A DNA stretch of 64,000 nt from Roseococcus suduntuyensis (GCF_014196305.1 NZ_JACIDJ010000004.1:144556-208555); one strand, 5' to 3'; positions 47,867 through 55,774 are shown, counted from the first letter of the stretch. Made by a program: numbers and translations. Notes: generated by a model from the letters alone, not told the origin.

Positions 47867-48151
47867 ATGGCCCCTCCCCCCTGCCCCGCGGTGCCGCCCC
47901 CTGCCCAGGCCGCGCCCGAAATCCAGGCGGTGCTGGCGGCCATCCAGTCGCTGGAAGCCACCATGGCCGTGGCGCGCGCGCTGGTCACCTCCGGCCGCGC
48001 GGTGGAGCTGGAGGGGCTGGAGGCCGAGGCCGCGCGGCTCGCCGCCGCGCTGGCCTGCCTGGAGCCGGGTTCGGCCCCGCTGCTGCGCCCCGCCCTCGAT
48101 GACTGCCTGCGGGAGCTGGAGCGCCTCGACCTCGCGCTCCGCCTGCCCTGA
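47867..48151 (+). CDS. small helical protein of the flagellar cluster, unknown
   Basis: A 94-residue protein with a proline-rich start and a helical body (IQAVLAAIQSLEATMAVARA, LEGLEAEAARLAAALACLE, LDDCLRELERLDLALRL). No signal or membrane segment. It is the first gene of the rightward unit leading to fliO and fliP. Size and helix content resemble export chaperones such as FlgN, FliT or FliS, but I see no sequence match to any of them. Low-complexity composition leaves some doubt that it is expressed. Confidence 0.55.
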   Translation: MAPPPCPAVPPPAQAAPEIQAVLAAIQSLEATMAVARALVTSGRAVELEGLEAEAARLAAALACLEPGSAPLLRPALDDCLRELERLDLALRLP

Positions 48152-48182
48152 ACCCCCATCCGCGTCGGCAGGAGGCCACGCC

Positions 48183-48437
48183 ATGACATCACCTGCCTAT
48201 CTCCAAGCGGGGGCCGCGCTGGCGGCCGTGCTGCTGCTGTTGTGGGGGGGCGCGCGGCTGTTGCAGCGCCGGGGCCTGGTGGCGCGGCCCGATGCGCGGC
48301 TGCGCCTGGCCGATACCTGCGCGCTCGATGCGCGGCGGCGCCTGGTGCTGTTCCGCTGCGACGGGCGGGAGGGCCTGCTGCTGACCGGCCCCATGGGCGA
48401 CCAGTTCCTGGGCTGGCTGCCGGAGCGCGCGCCATGA
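48183..48437 (+). CDS. fliO: FliO-like flagellar biosynthesis protein
   Basis: An 84-residue protein with one N-terminal membrane helix (LQAGAALAAVLLLLWGGARL) and a small cytoplasmic domain RLADTCALDARRRLVLFRCD, the arrangement of FliO, which helps assemble FliP. Identity rests mainly on position directly before fliP, with an ATGA overlap, and on topology. GGAGG precedes the ATG at seven bases. Confidence 0.8.
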   Translation: MTSPAYLQAGAALAAVLLLLWGGARLLQRRGLVARPDARLRLADTCALDARRRLVLFRCDGREGLLLTGPMGDQFLGWLPERAP

Positions 48438-49159
48438 GGGTTTTCGCATTCGCCCTCGTCCTCGCGCTGCTGGCGGGCGGCGCCTCGGCGCAGTCGGTCG
48501 CCATTGACCTCGGCGCCACGGGGCAGCCCGGCGCCACGGCGCGGCTGGTGCAGCTCACGGCGCTGGTCGGCCTGCTGTCGTTGGCACCCTCGCTGCTGGT
48601 GATGGCGACGGCCTTCACACGCATCGTCATCGTGCTGGCGCTGCTGCGCAGCGCCATCGGCGCGCAGGGCGTGCCGCCCAACCCGGTGCTGATCGGGCTG
48701 GCGCTGTTCCTCTCCTTCTTCGTGATGCAGCCGGTGCTGGAGGCCGCCTGGGTGCAGGGCATCCAGCCCATGACCGAGGGCCGCATGGACGAGATGGCGG
48801 GCCTGACGGCCGCGGCGCAGCCCTTCCACCGCTTCATGGCGGCCAATGTGCGCGAGACGGACCTGGCCATGTTCCTCGACCTCGCGCGCCTGCCGCCCGC
48901 GACGGCCGCCGAGGCGCCCTGGCGCGCGCTGATGCCGGCCTTCCTCGTCACCGAGTTGCGCCGCGCCTTCGAGATCGGCTTCCTGCTGTTCCTGCCCTTC
49001 CTCGTGATCGACATGGTGGTGGCGTCCATCCTGATGTCGCTCGGCATGATGATGCTGCCGCCCTCGGTGGTGTCGCTGCCCTTCAAGCTGATCTTCTTCG
49101 TTCTGGTGGATGGCTGGACGCTGCTGGCGGCGAGCCTCGTGCAGGGCTTCGCGATGTAG
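48434..49159 (+). CDS. fliP: flagellar export gate protein FliP
   Basis: A 241-residue core pore subunit. It has a cleavable signal peptide (VFAFALVLALLAGGASAQS) and then the FliP signature TAFTRIVIVLALLRSAIG, FLSFFVMQPVL, AFLVTELRRAFEIGFLLFLP and SLGMMMLPPSVVSLPFKL. Length is normal. It overlaps fliO and abuts the comEC stop codon with no spacing, the two genes converging. Confidence 0.97.
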   Translation: MRVFAFALVLALLAGGASAQSVAIDLGATGQPGATARLVQLTALVGLLSLAPSLLVMATAFTRIVIVLALLRSAIGAQGVPPNPVLIGLALFLSFFVMQPVLEAAWVQGIQPMTEGRMDEMAGLTAAAQPFHRFMAANVRETDLAMFLDLARLPPATAAEAPWRALMPAFLVTELRRAFEIGFLLFLPFLVIDMVVASILMSLGMMMLPPSVVSLPFKLIFFVLVDGWTLLAASLVQGFAM

Positions 49160-51295
49160 CTATTCCGTCATCGCCGGCGGCAGCACCTCCTCGCCGCGCG
49201 GGCGGGGTTCGGGCGGCACCCAGGGGCGGTCGCCGCGCCAGTCGCGGTCGGAGAGGACACGTCCCTCCATGCTCCAGGCCGCGTGCGCGCCGTTCCGCCA
49301 CAGGCTGAAGCGGTCCACCACCAGCGTGCCCGGGCAGCGGCCGCGCAGCGGCTCGGGCGAAAGGATCAAGGGCACCGTGCCGCAGACCTCGCGCGGGGCG
49401 TATTGCGGCGGCAGGCGCTCGTTGCGGCGCGGGATGGGCGGGCGCAGCAGCACCAGGCGCGGGGTGCCGGCTTCGTCGCGCATCGTGCAGGCATCGGGCG
49501 CGCAGGTGATGCGCCCGCCGGCCACCTCGCCCTGCGCGGGCAGCGGCGTGGCGCCGGAAGCCCCCCAGACGCGCAGCCAGGACTCCTGCACGAAGCGCGA
49601 GGCGCCGGGGCGGCGTTCCACGAAGACCTCGCCCGTCGCGCGCAGGGCGAAGAGGCGGCCATCGCCCGCCACCAGCGCATCGGGCGGGGGGGCCACGGCG
49701 CCCGCCAGCATGCCGCCCAGGGCGGCCGGCAGCCCCCAGAGCCGCCAGCGCGTGCGCCACAGGCACAGCCAGCACATTCCCAGCGCCGTCACCAGCAGCC
49801 CCCAGGCGGGCGGCGGGGCCAGCGAGAGCGCGGCCCCCGGCCAGGACGCCACCGCATGCGCCACGGCCAGGATGCCCCGCACCCCCCAGCCCATGATCCA
49901 GAGCGGCCATTGCTCCAGCCCCAGCGGCATCAGCAGCAGGGCGAGCATGCCGGCCGGCATCACCAGCACGGAGGTCAGCGGCACCGCCAGCGCATTGGCC
50001 GCCACGCCGTAAAGCTGCACGCGGCCGAAATGGTGCAGGCCGGGCGGCGTGGTGGCCAGCCCCGCCAGCACCGAGGTCAGCGCCGTGCCGGCCAGGGCCG
50101 CCAGCGGCCACCACCACCAGCGGCGCGGCCCCGCATCGCGGCGCAGCCAGGGGCGCGCCACCTCCCAGCCCGCCACCAGCGCCATCACGGCGAAGAAGCT
50201 CATCTGGAAGGAGGGCCCCAGCACCACCGCCGGGTGCAGCGCCAGCACCACCACGGCCGCGAAGGCCAGCACCCGCGGCGAGAAGGCCCGCCGCCCCGCC
50301 AGCAGCGCCACCGTCACCAGCGCGGCCATGGCGAAGCTGCGCTGCATGGGCACCTGGCTGCCCGTCAGCACCATGTAGAAGCCGCCCGCCGCCAGCGCCG
50401 CCAGCGCCGCCGGCGCGCGCGTGCCGAAGCGCAGCGCGAAGCCGGGCCAGAGCGCGAGCCCCCCCCGCACCACGAAGAAGGCCATGCCCATGACCAGGCC
50501 GATATGCAGCCCCGAGACCGAGAGCAGATGCACCAGCCCGCTGTCACGCATGGCGGCGAGGTCGGTGGACGGCACGGCGCTCTGCCCGCCCGTCAGCAGG
50601 GCCGCCGCGATGCCGCCCGGCGCGCCGGGAAGGGCGGCCGTGACCCGCGCCTCGATCGTGGCGCGCCAGCCCGAGAGCGGGGGCGCGCGGCCGCCTTGCG
50701 CCAGGATTTCCACCGGCCCCAGCGCGAAGCCCGAACCGCCCTGCCCCGCGAAATACGCCGCGCGCTGGAAATCCCAGCCGCCCGGATGGGTGGGCGGGGG
50801 TGGCGGGCGCAGCAGCGCGCGGATGCGGACCATGTCGCCCGGCTGGGGGCGGGCCGCGTCATCGGCGCGCAGGCGCACGCGGATGGTGCGGCGGGCGGGG
50901 GGCATGTCCTCGGCCCAGCGGATGCCGGCGAGGGTAAGGCGCGCGCCCTCCGGCAGCAGGTCGGTCTCGGCCACGGTGCCGGTGACGATCAGCGCGGTGC
51001 GCGGCGGGTCCAGCATGGGCGGCACCAGCGCCGCGTGCAGCAGGGCCAGCGCGAAGCCCAACCCCGCCGCCGCCGCGAGCCCCATGGCCCAACCCGCCAG
51101 CACCGCCCGCCGCGCGAGCCAGACCGCCACCGGCAAGGGCAGCAAGCCCGCCAGCGCCCAGGCGGGGTGCGGCTCATTCCACAACGCGAAATAGAGCAGG
51201 ATGCCGCAGGCCAGCGCCACGGGCAGCCAGAGGGCCAGGCGGCGGCGCTCCGCCTCCAGCATCCGGACGACCCAGGGTTGTGGCGGGGCCAGCAT
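49160..51295 (-). CDS. comEC: ComEC/Rec2 family DNA uptake channel protein
   Basis: A 711-residue inner-membrane protein related to the competence channel. It has an N-terminal DUF4131-like segment with an OB-like region (TALIVTGTVAETDLLPEGAR), then the Competence domain with SGLVHLLSVSGLHIGLVMGM and VLTGSQVPMQRSFAMAALV, and later FGRVQLYGVAANALAVPLTS. The C-terminal ~190 residues after the last membrane helix lack the metallo-beta-lactamase nuclease motif HxHxDH, as in many Alphaproteobacteria. The start lies 58 bp from the divergent gltX start; an ATG 11 codons further in is the alternative. Confidence 0.88.
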   Translation of the reverse strand: MLAPPQPWVVRMLEAERRRLALWLPVALACGILLYFALWNEPHPAWALAGLLPLPVAVWLARRAVLAGWAMGLAAAAGLGFALALLHAALVPPMLDPPRTALIVTGTVAETDLLPEGARLTLAGIRWAEDMPPARRTIRVRLRADDAARPQPGDMVRIRALLRPPPPPTHPGGWDFQRAAYFAGQGGSGFALGPVEILAQGGRAPPLSGWRATIEARVTAALPGAPGGIAAALLTGGQSAVPSTDLAAMRDSGLVHLLSVSGLHIGLVMGMAFFVVRGGLALWPGFALRFGTRAPAALAALAAGGFYMVLTGSQVPMQRSFAMAALVTVALLAGRRAFSPRVLAFAAVVVLALHPAVVLGPSFQMSFFAVMALVAGWEVARPWLRRDAGPRRWWWWPLAALAGTALTSVLAGLATTPPGLHHFGRVQLYGVAANALAVPLTSVLVMPAGMLALLLMPLGLEQWPLWIMGWGVRGILAVAHAVASWPGAALSLAPPPAWGLLVTALGMCWLCLWRTRWRLWGLPAALGGMLAGAVAPPPDALVAGDGRLFALRATGEVFVERRPGASRFVQESWLRVWGASGATPLPAQGEVAGGRITCAPDACTMRDEAGTPRLVLLRPPIPRRNERLPPQYAPREVCGTVPLILSPEPLRGRCPGTLVVDRFSLWRNGAHAAWSMEGRVLSDRDWRGDRPWVPPEPRPRGEEVLPPAMTE

Positions 51296-51352
51296 GGCGC
51301 AGCGATGAACCACCCCTCCGCGCGCGGCAAGGGCCATGTTAGGAACTGGATT

Positions 51353-52768
51353 ATGACCGTCCGCACGCGCTTCGCGCCCTCCCCCACCGGCTTCCTGCAC
51401 ATTGGCGGCGCCCGCACCGCCCTGTTCAACGCGCTCTTCGCCCGGCGCCATGGCGGGCAATACCTGCTGCGCGTCGAGGACACGGACCGCGCGCGTTCCA
51501 CGCCCGAGGCCGTCGCGCAAATCCTGGAAAGCCTGGAATGGCTTGGCCTGAGCCCGGATGAGCCGCCCGTGATGCAGTCCGCGCGCGAGGCGCGCCATGC
51601 CGAGGTCGCGCACGAACTGCTGGCCGCCGGCAAGGCCTACCGCGCCTACGAAACCTCCGAGGAACTGGCCGCGATGCGCGAGCGCGCGATGGCCGAGAAG
51701 CGCCCCCCCCGCTACGACGGCTTCTGGCGCGACCGCGCGCCCGGCCCGGAGCAGGCGGGCAAGCCCTTCGCCATCCGCCTCAAGGCGCCCACCGAGGGCG
51801 AGACGGTGGTGGACGACCTGGTGCAGGGCACCGTGCGCGTGGCGGCCACCGAGCTGGATGACATGATCATCCTGCGCAGCGACGGCACGCCCACCTACCT
51901 GCACGCGGTGGTGGTGGATGACCATGACATGGCCATCACCCACGTCATCCGCGGCGACGACCACCTGACCAACACCTTCCGGCAATGCATGGTCTATGAC
52001 GCGATGGGCTGGCACCGGCCGCGCTTCGCGCATATCCCGCTGATCCATGGCGCGGATGGGGCCAAGCTGTCCAAGCGCCACGGCGCCGTTTCGGTGCTGG
52101 AATTCCGCGAGCAGGGGCTGCTGCCCGAGGCCGTGTGCAACTACCTGCTGCGCCTGGGCTGGGGCCATGGCGACGAGGAGATCATTCCCCGCGAGCGCGC
52201 GGAAAAGATCTTCGACCTGAAGGATGTGGGCCGCGCGGCCAGCCGCATGGACTACGCCAAGCTGTCGCACCTGAACGGCGTCTATCTGCGCCAGGCGGAC
52301 CCGGAGGCGCTGCTGCCCGAGGTGATGCGGCGCCTGGCCGCCATGGGCCAGGATTTCGGCACGGAGAAGATCGCCCGCGTGCGCGCCCTGCTGCCGGCCT
52401 TGCAGGAGCGCGCGAAGTCGCTCGTCGAGTTGGCGCAGTCGGCCGCGTTCGCGGTGTCCGATTCCGCCCCCGTGCCCGACGCCAAGGCCGCCGCCCTGCT
52501 GACGGAAGAGGCGCGGGCGCGGCTGCTGAACCTGGCGGAATTCCTCTCGGCCATGCCCGAATGGACGCGGGCGGACCTGGAACATTGGCTGCGCGACTAT
52601 GCCGATGTGAAGGGCATCAAGCTGAAGGACGTGGCCCAGCCGCTGCGCGTGGCGCTGACCGGCAGCACGATGAGCCCGCCGATTGACCTGACGCTGGAGG
52701 CGCTGGGGCGGGATGAGGCGCTGGCGCGGATCGTGCTGGCGGCGGAGGGGGGGTCGGGGGTGGTGTGA
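51353..52768 (+). CDS. gltX: glutamyl-tRNA synthetase
   Basis: Charges tRNA with glutamate. The 471-residue class I enzyme begins TVRTRFAPSPTGFLHIGGAR with the HIGH motif, and has the KMSKS-equivalent GAKLSKRHGA and the catalytic-domain LLRVEDTDRARS. The C-terminal anticodon-binding domain is complete, ending DLTLEALGRDEAL. Many Alphaproteobacteria carry two gltX genes, one with relaxed tRNA-Gln specificity; which type this is cannot be decided here. AGGAA precedes the ATG. Confidence 0.96.
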   Translation: MTVRTRFAPSPTGFLHIGGARTALFNALFARRHGGQYLLRVEDTDRARSTPEAVAQILESLEWLGLSPDEPPVMQSAREARHAEVAHELLAAGKAYRAYETSEELAAMRERAMAEKRPPRYDGFWRDRAPGPEQAGKPFAIRLKAPTEGETVVDDLVQGTVRVAATELDDMIILRSDGTPTYLHAVVVDDHDMAITHVIRGDDHLTNTFRQCMVYDAMGWHRPRFAHIPLIHGADGAKLSKRHGAVSVLEFREQGLLPEAVCNYLLRLGWGHGDEEIIPRERAEKIFDLKDVGRAASRMDYAKLSHLNGVYLRQADPEALLPEVMRRLAAMGQDFGTEKIARVRALLPALQERAKSLVELAQSAAFAVSDSAPVPDAKAAALLTEEARARLLNLAEFLSAMPEWTRADLEHWLRDYADVKGIKLKDVAQPLRVALTGSTMSPPIDLTLEALGRDEALARIVLAAEGGSGVV

Positions 52769-52797
52769 GGGGGGGGCTCTGCCCCCGCGCCCCCGCC

Positions 52798-52816
52798 GGG
52801 GTCCGTGGCGGACCCC
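52798..52816. terminator. perfect stem-loop after gltX
   Basis: GGGGTCCG, loop TGG, CGGACCCC: an eight-pair perfect stem 30 bases past the gltX stop, followed by another GGACCCC. A likely transcript end for gltX, separating it from the AbrB-type gene. Confidence 0.6.
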
Positions 52817-52850
52817 GGACCCCACCGTCAGTTTGGGAAAAAATTCTTCC

Positions 52851-52878
52851 TTACTATCTTACGATCTTACTATCTTAC
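52851..52878. promoter_or_regulatory. direct repeat upstream of the AbrB-type antitoxin gene
   Basis: TTACTATCTTAC occurs at 52851-52862 and again at 52867-52878, 16 bp apart, in an AT-rich pocket 25-50 bp before the AbrB-type start codon. This is where an autorepressing antitoxin would bind; the function is inferred from position and repeat geometry only. Confidence 0.45.
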
Positions 52879-52902
52879 CGGCCCCCAACCGGAGGCCGCC
52901 CC

Positions 52903-53142
52903 ATGCTCGCCAAGCTCACCGCCAAGAACCAGCTGACCCTGCCCAAGCGCGTCGTGGACGCCCTCGGCAATCCCACCCATTTCGAAATCCAGGTCCACAA
53001 GGGCGCGCTCATCCTCTGGCCCGGCCGCGTGGTGTCGCTGGAGCGGCAGGCGGAGACGGCGGGCATTCCGCCCGAGGTGCTGCGCGAGGCACGGAGGCTG
53101 CTGGCGGAGCGGAGGGCGCGCAATGAACACAGCGAAGGATAA
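52903..53142 (+). CDS. AbrB/MazE-type DNA-binding antitoxin
   Basis: A 79-residue protein. The swapped-hairpin AbrB domain is visible as LTAKNQLTLPKRVVDALG followed by a strand pair HFEIQVHKGALILWPGRVV, and the C-terminal helix is IPPEVLREARRLLAERRAR. Such proteins usually pair with a PIN or MazF toxin encoded just downstream, but none follows; instead there is an AT-rich insert with a HEPN-like gene. GGAGG lies seven bases before the ATG. Its 3' end (from about 53062) is repeated in a broken copy at 54255-54348. Confidence 0.8.
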   Translation: MLAKLTAKNQLTLPKRVVDALGNPTHFEIQVHKGALILWPGRVVSLERQAETAGIPPEVLREARRLLAERRARNEHSEG

Positions 53143-53153
53143 TCGTATATTGA

Positions 53154-53264
53154 CATCATGAAGCGCGGCATAAGCGGAATTTATCAGAAGTGCTGCGAGA
53201 AGTAGGTTTAGAGATACCTGAACGAATTCGTTCTGAGCTTCAACAACAGTGTAATCTAGCGTGA
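53154..53264 (+). pseudogene. remnant of a coding sequence lacking a start codon
   Basis: Thirty-six sense codons between two TGA codons reading RNLSEVLREVGLEIPERIRS then a glutamine-rich end. The amphipathic, charged pattern looks like the C-terminal helix of a real protein, but there is no start codon and no ribosome site. It could be the 3' end of a toxin or cassette gene cut by the insertion. Family not recognised. Confidence 0.3.
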
Positions 53265-53328
53265 ACGCTACTAAGTGGGCCGAAACCGGCCTGCGCCGCA
53301 TCGAAGACAAGCGCCTCACCGTTCGGCG

Positions 53329-53405
53329 GGCTAACTGGCCTAAGAGGCCTCGCCAACTGGCGCGGGCGGCAGACTTTCAAGTGGCGTCAACCTTAACGGT
53401 TAGGC
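53329..53405. repeat. attC-like imperfect palindrome
   Basis: Starts GGCTAAC (53329-53335) and ends GTTAGGC (53399-53405). The 3' box fits the integron GTTRRRY core exactly; the 5' box misses RYYYAAC by one base. Inner arms pair as CGCCAACT with AGTGGCG. Length 77 bp is within the attC range. It lies between the coding remnant and the HEPN-like gene, where a cassette boundary would be. No integrase is in the window. Confidence 0.3.
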
Positions 53406-53489
53406 CTCGGCGTTGCCTTGGTAGGCTTGGGCGTCGCAAGCATACGACGTACAATTGCGTCCGGTCGCCCGCCAATGTCCGAGGTCGCC

Positions 53490-54140
53490 ATGTCTGATCC
53501 TGTTACAGTGCACGTCAGCCGAGGCTCGCGGATGTACACCTACCTTTGGACTGTCCAAGTCGGGTGGGCGATGCATCACGAAGCCATGGAGCGCATCTTT
53601 GGATTCGCCCGCGAGAAGCCAACCGACGGAACGACTAAAACGGGCCTCTTCACAAGACAAAGCAAAAAAATGGTTTTCATACCGAAGACAGGGGTCTTTG
53701 AAGTAGCTGCCAGTGGGAATTGGCCAGAAGAAATATGGTATTATACGAGAGATGGTGTCGAACACCCCACGCCAAATAGCCCTATCCCAGGAGAAATTTC
53801 TCTTGGAACCGGAGAACCATTATGGGTAATTATGAACGCGACGTTTGCTCTTTACGTTGAAAGATGTAATGACTGGCTCAGAAAGAAAAATACTAATTAT
53901 CAAAACTGGCCACCTGTAAGTAATTTCTGCCGTGTTATTAGAAATGCTATTGTCCACGGCGGGAAGATAAATATTGAAAACCCAAACGCCCCGAAAGTTT
54001 CTTGGCTTGGCCTATCCTATGATTATACAAATCTTGGAAGAAATATATTTGACGATTTAGCGGACGGCGATTTTATCATTTTGGCTAAAGCGTTAGACGA
54101 TGAAATGACCGCACTTGGGGCTCCTGATCAGCTGCCTTAA
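53490..54140 (+). CDS. HEPN-like protein in AT-richer island, putative RNase toxin or defence gene
   Basis: A 216-residue protein with codon usage and base composition unlike all neighbours (many AAA, AAT, ATA, TTT codons), so probably acquired. Near the C-terminus, NFCRVIRNAIVHGGKI holds R151-x4-H156, the catalytic motif of HEPN ribonucleases, in the helical context typical of that fold (preceding helix WVIMNATFALYVERCNDWLR). The N-terminal ~100 residues are strand-rich and unassigned. HEPN proteins act in toxin-antitoxin, abortive infection and other RNA-cleaving systems. GAGG lies six bases before the chosen ATG; an ATG five codons earlier is possible. No membrane segment. Confidence 0.6.
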   Translation: MSDPVTVHVSRGSRMYTYLWTVQVGWAMHHEAMERIFGFAREKPTDGTTKTGLFTRQSKKMVFIPKTGVFEVAASGNWPEEIWYYTRDGVEHPTPNSPIPGEISLGTGEPLWVIMNATFALYVERCNDWLRKKNTNYQNWPPVSNFCRVIRNAIVHGGKINIENPNAPKVSWLGLSYDYTNLGRNIFDDLADGDFIILAKALDDEMTALGAPDQLP

Positions 54141-54173
54141 ACGTATTTAACGGATATTTAATAAAATAACGCC

Positions 54174-54231
54174 GCATACTGATAAATTGAATTTTTAACG
54201 TCTGGGTAGACTTTATTAAAGGGCAGTATGC
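54174..54231. repeat. AT-rich nested palindrome after the HEPN-like gene
   Basis: GCATACTG (54174-54181) pairs with CAGTATGC (54224-54231); inside, AACGTCT-GGGT-AGACTTT forms a second stem. It begins 33 bases past the HEPN-like stop and may be that gene's terminator, or the folded end of the inserted element. Confidence 0.5.
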
Positions 54232-54242
54232 TTCGCCTCTAG

Positions 54243-54338
54243 GATGTCGAGAGTTACATCGATCCGGCGGATGTATTGCGGGAGGCACGCCGGCTGCTGG
54301 CCGAGCGCGAGGCGCACAAGGGCCGCGACGAAAAATAG
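54243..54338 (+). pseudogene. 3' remnant of a second AbrB-type antitoxin gene
   Basis: Codons 54258-54338 read IDPADVLREARRLLAERE and on to a TAG, closely matching the C-terminus of the complete gene at 52903 (IPPEVLREARRLLAERRA). Similarity continues past the stop codons (TCGTATATT and TCGCATATT). The 5' part encoding the DNA-binding domain is absent, and the AT-rich insert ends here. The two copies therefore bracket the insert as imperfect direct repeats of about 90 bp. Confidence 0.75.
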
Positions 54339-54410
54339 TCGCATATTCCTAACACCGAAGTCCAGCGCGAAGGGCTGCCGTCACGGCATACCCGCGCTAC
54401 CCTCCCGCCC

Positions 54411-55751
54411 ATGAACCTCTCACGCCTCCTCGCCGCGCGTGCCGCGGCGCAAAAGCCCATCACCGTCGGCGTCATCGGCGCCGGCAAGTTCGGCGCCATG
54501 TTCCTCGCCATGGCCGCGCGGTCGCCGGGCATCCATGTCGCCGTCATCGCGGACCTCTCGCCCGCCCGCGCGCGGGAGAACCTGGCCCGCATCGGCTGGA
54601 GCGCCGAGCAATCCGCCGCCCCCAGCCTCGATGACGCGCTGCGCACGCGCGCCACCCACCTCACTGAAAACGCCGCCCTGGTGAATGACCCGCGCATCGA
54701 GGTGGTGGTGGAGAGCACCGGCAACCCCGCGGCCGGCATCGCCCATGCGCTGGCCGCCATCGCGGCACGGCAGCACATCGTCATGGTGAATGTGGAGGCC
54801 GATGTGCTGGCCGGCCCCCTGCTGGCGAAGAAGGCCGCCGCCGCCGGCTGCGTCTATTCCATGGCCTATGGCGACCAGCCGGCCCTGGTGTGCGAGATGG
54901 TGGACACGCTGCGCGCCATGGGCATGCCCATCATCGCCGCCGGCAAGGGCACCAAATACCTCCCCGCCTTCCACGAATCCACGCCCGAGACCGTCTGGGG
55001 CCATTACGGCCTGACGCCCGAGGCCGCGGCGGCCGGCGGCATGAACCCGCAGATGTTCAACTCCTTCCTGGACGGCACCAAGAGCGGCATCGAGATGGCG
55101 GCCATCGCCAACGCCACCGGCCTGACGCCACCGGAGGATGGGCTCTCCTTCCCGCCCGTGGGCGTGCAGGACCTGCCGCATGTCTTCCGCCCGCGCGAGG
55201 TGGGCGGGCATCTGGCGCGCAAGGGCGTGGTGGAGGTGATCTCCTCCCTGGAGCGCGACGCGCGGCCGGTGGTGGGCGACCTGCGCTGGGGCGTCTATGC
55301 GGTGTTCGAGGGCGAGACGGACTACATCCGCCGCTGCTTCTCCGAATATGGCGTCCACACCGACGGCACGGGCCATTACGCGGCGCTGTGGCGGCCCTAT
55401 CACCTGATCGGGCTTGAACTCGGCGTGAGTGTCGCGAGTGCGGCGCTGCGGCGTGAGCCCACCGGCTGCGGCGACGCCTGGCGCGGGGACGTGGCGGCCA
55501 CCGCCAAGCGCGACCTGAAGGCCGGCGAAATCCTGGATGGCGAGGGCGGGTCCATGGCCTGGGGCAAATGCGTGCCCGCCGCGCGCAGCCGCGCGGAGGG
55601 GCTGCTGCCCATCGGCCTCGCGCATGGCGTGCGGCTGCTGCGCGACGTGCCGCGCGGGGCCATGCTGCGGCAATCCGACGTGGCGCTGGACGATGGCGCG
55701 CTGGCGGTGCGAATTCGGCGGGAAATGGAAACGACCTTCACGGATTCTTGA
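54411..55751 (+). CDS. NAD(P)-binding oxidoreductase with C-terminal SAF domain
   Basis: A 446-residue cytoplasmic protein. The N-terminal Rossmann domain starts TVGVIGAGKFGAMFLAMAAR and continues with a homoserine-dehydrogenase-like segment (VVVESTGNPAAGIAHALAAI). The C-terminal ~100 residues, TAKRDLKAGEILDGEGG onward, form a SAF (antifreeze-like/AFP) domain. This architecture is known from oxidoreductases of sugar-acid breakdown such as apionate-type pathways; the substrate is not determinable here. It stands alone between the AT-rich insert and the chemoreceptor gene. Confidence 0.85.
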   Translation: MNLSRLLAARAAAQKPITVGVIGAGKFGAMFLAMAARSPGIHVAVIADLSPARARENLARIGWSAEQSAAPSLDDALRTRATHLTENAALVNDPRIEVVVESTGNPAAGIAHALAAIAARQHIVMVNVEADVLAGPLLAKKAAAAGCVYSMAYGDQPALVCEMVDTLRAMGMPIIAAGKGTKYLPAFHESTPETVWGHYGLTPEAAAAGGMNPQMFNSFLDGTKSGIEMAAIANATGLTPPEDGLSFPPVGVQDLPHVFRPREVGGHLARKGVVEVISSLERDARPVVGDLRWGVYAVFEGETDYIRRCFSEYGVHTDGTGHYAALWRPYHLIGLELGVSVASAALRREPTGCGDAWRGDVAATAKRDLKAGEILDGEGGSMAWGKCVPAARSRAEGLLPIGLAHGVRLLRDVPRGAMLRQSDVALDDGALAVRIRREMETTFTDS

Positions 55752-55774
55752 GGCACTTTGGGTTGAGTGGGGGC

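Larger units (their letters stand above)
53143..53489. other. 347-bp stretch at the left part of the AT-richer insert
   Basis: Between the antitoxin gene and the HEPN-like gene. It contains a 36-codon coding-like remnant (53154-53264), an imperfect palindrome resembling an integron attC site (53329-53405), and the HEPN-gene leader. A GTG-started open frame (53261-53497) runs through the palindrome, shows no protein-like pattern and is not called. Confidence 0.5.

Noticed and set aside
49160-51295. Metallo-beta-lactamase nuclease domain at the ComEC C-terminus
   Set aside because: No HxHxDH motif; the C-terminal region is a shorter non-nuclease tail.
53261-53497. 78-codon GTG frame through the attC-like palindrome
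   Set aside because: Starts at a GTGA overlap, but the translation is Arg-rich with no structural pattern and runs through a palindrome; the downstream HEPN-like start is better supported.
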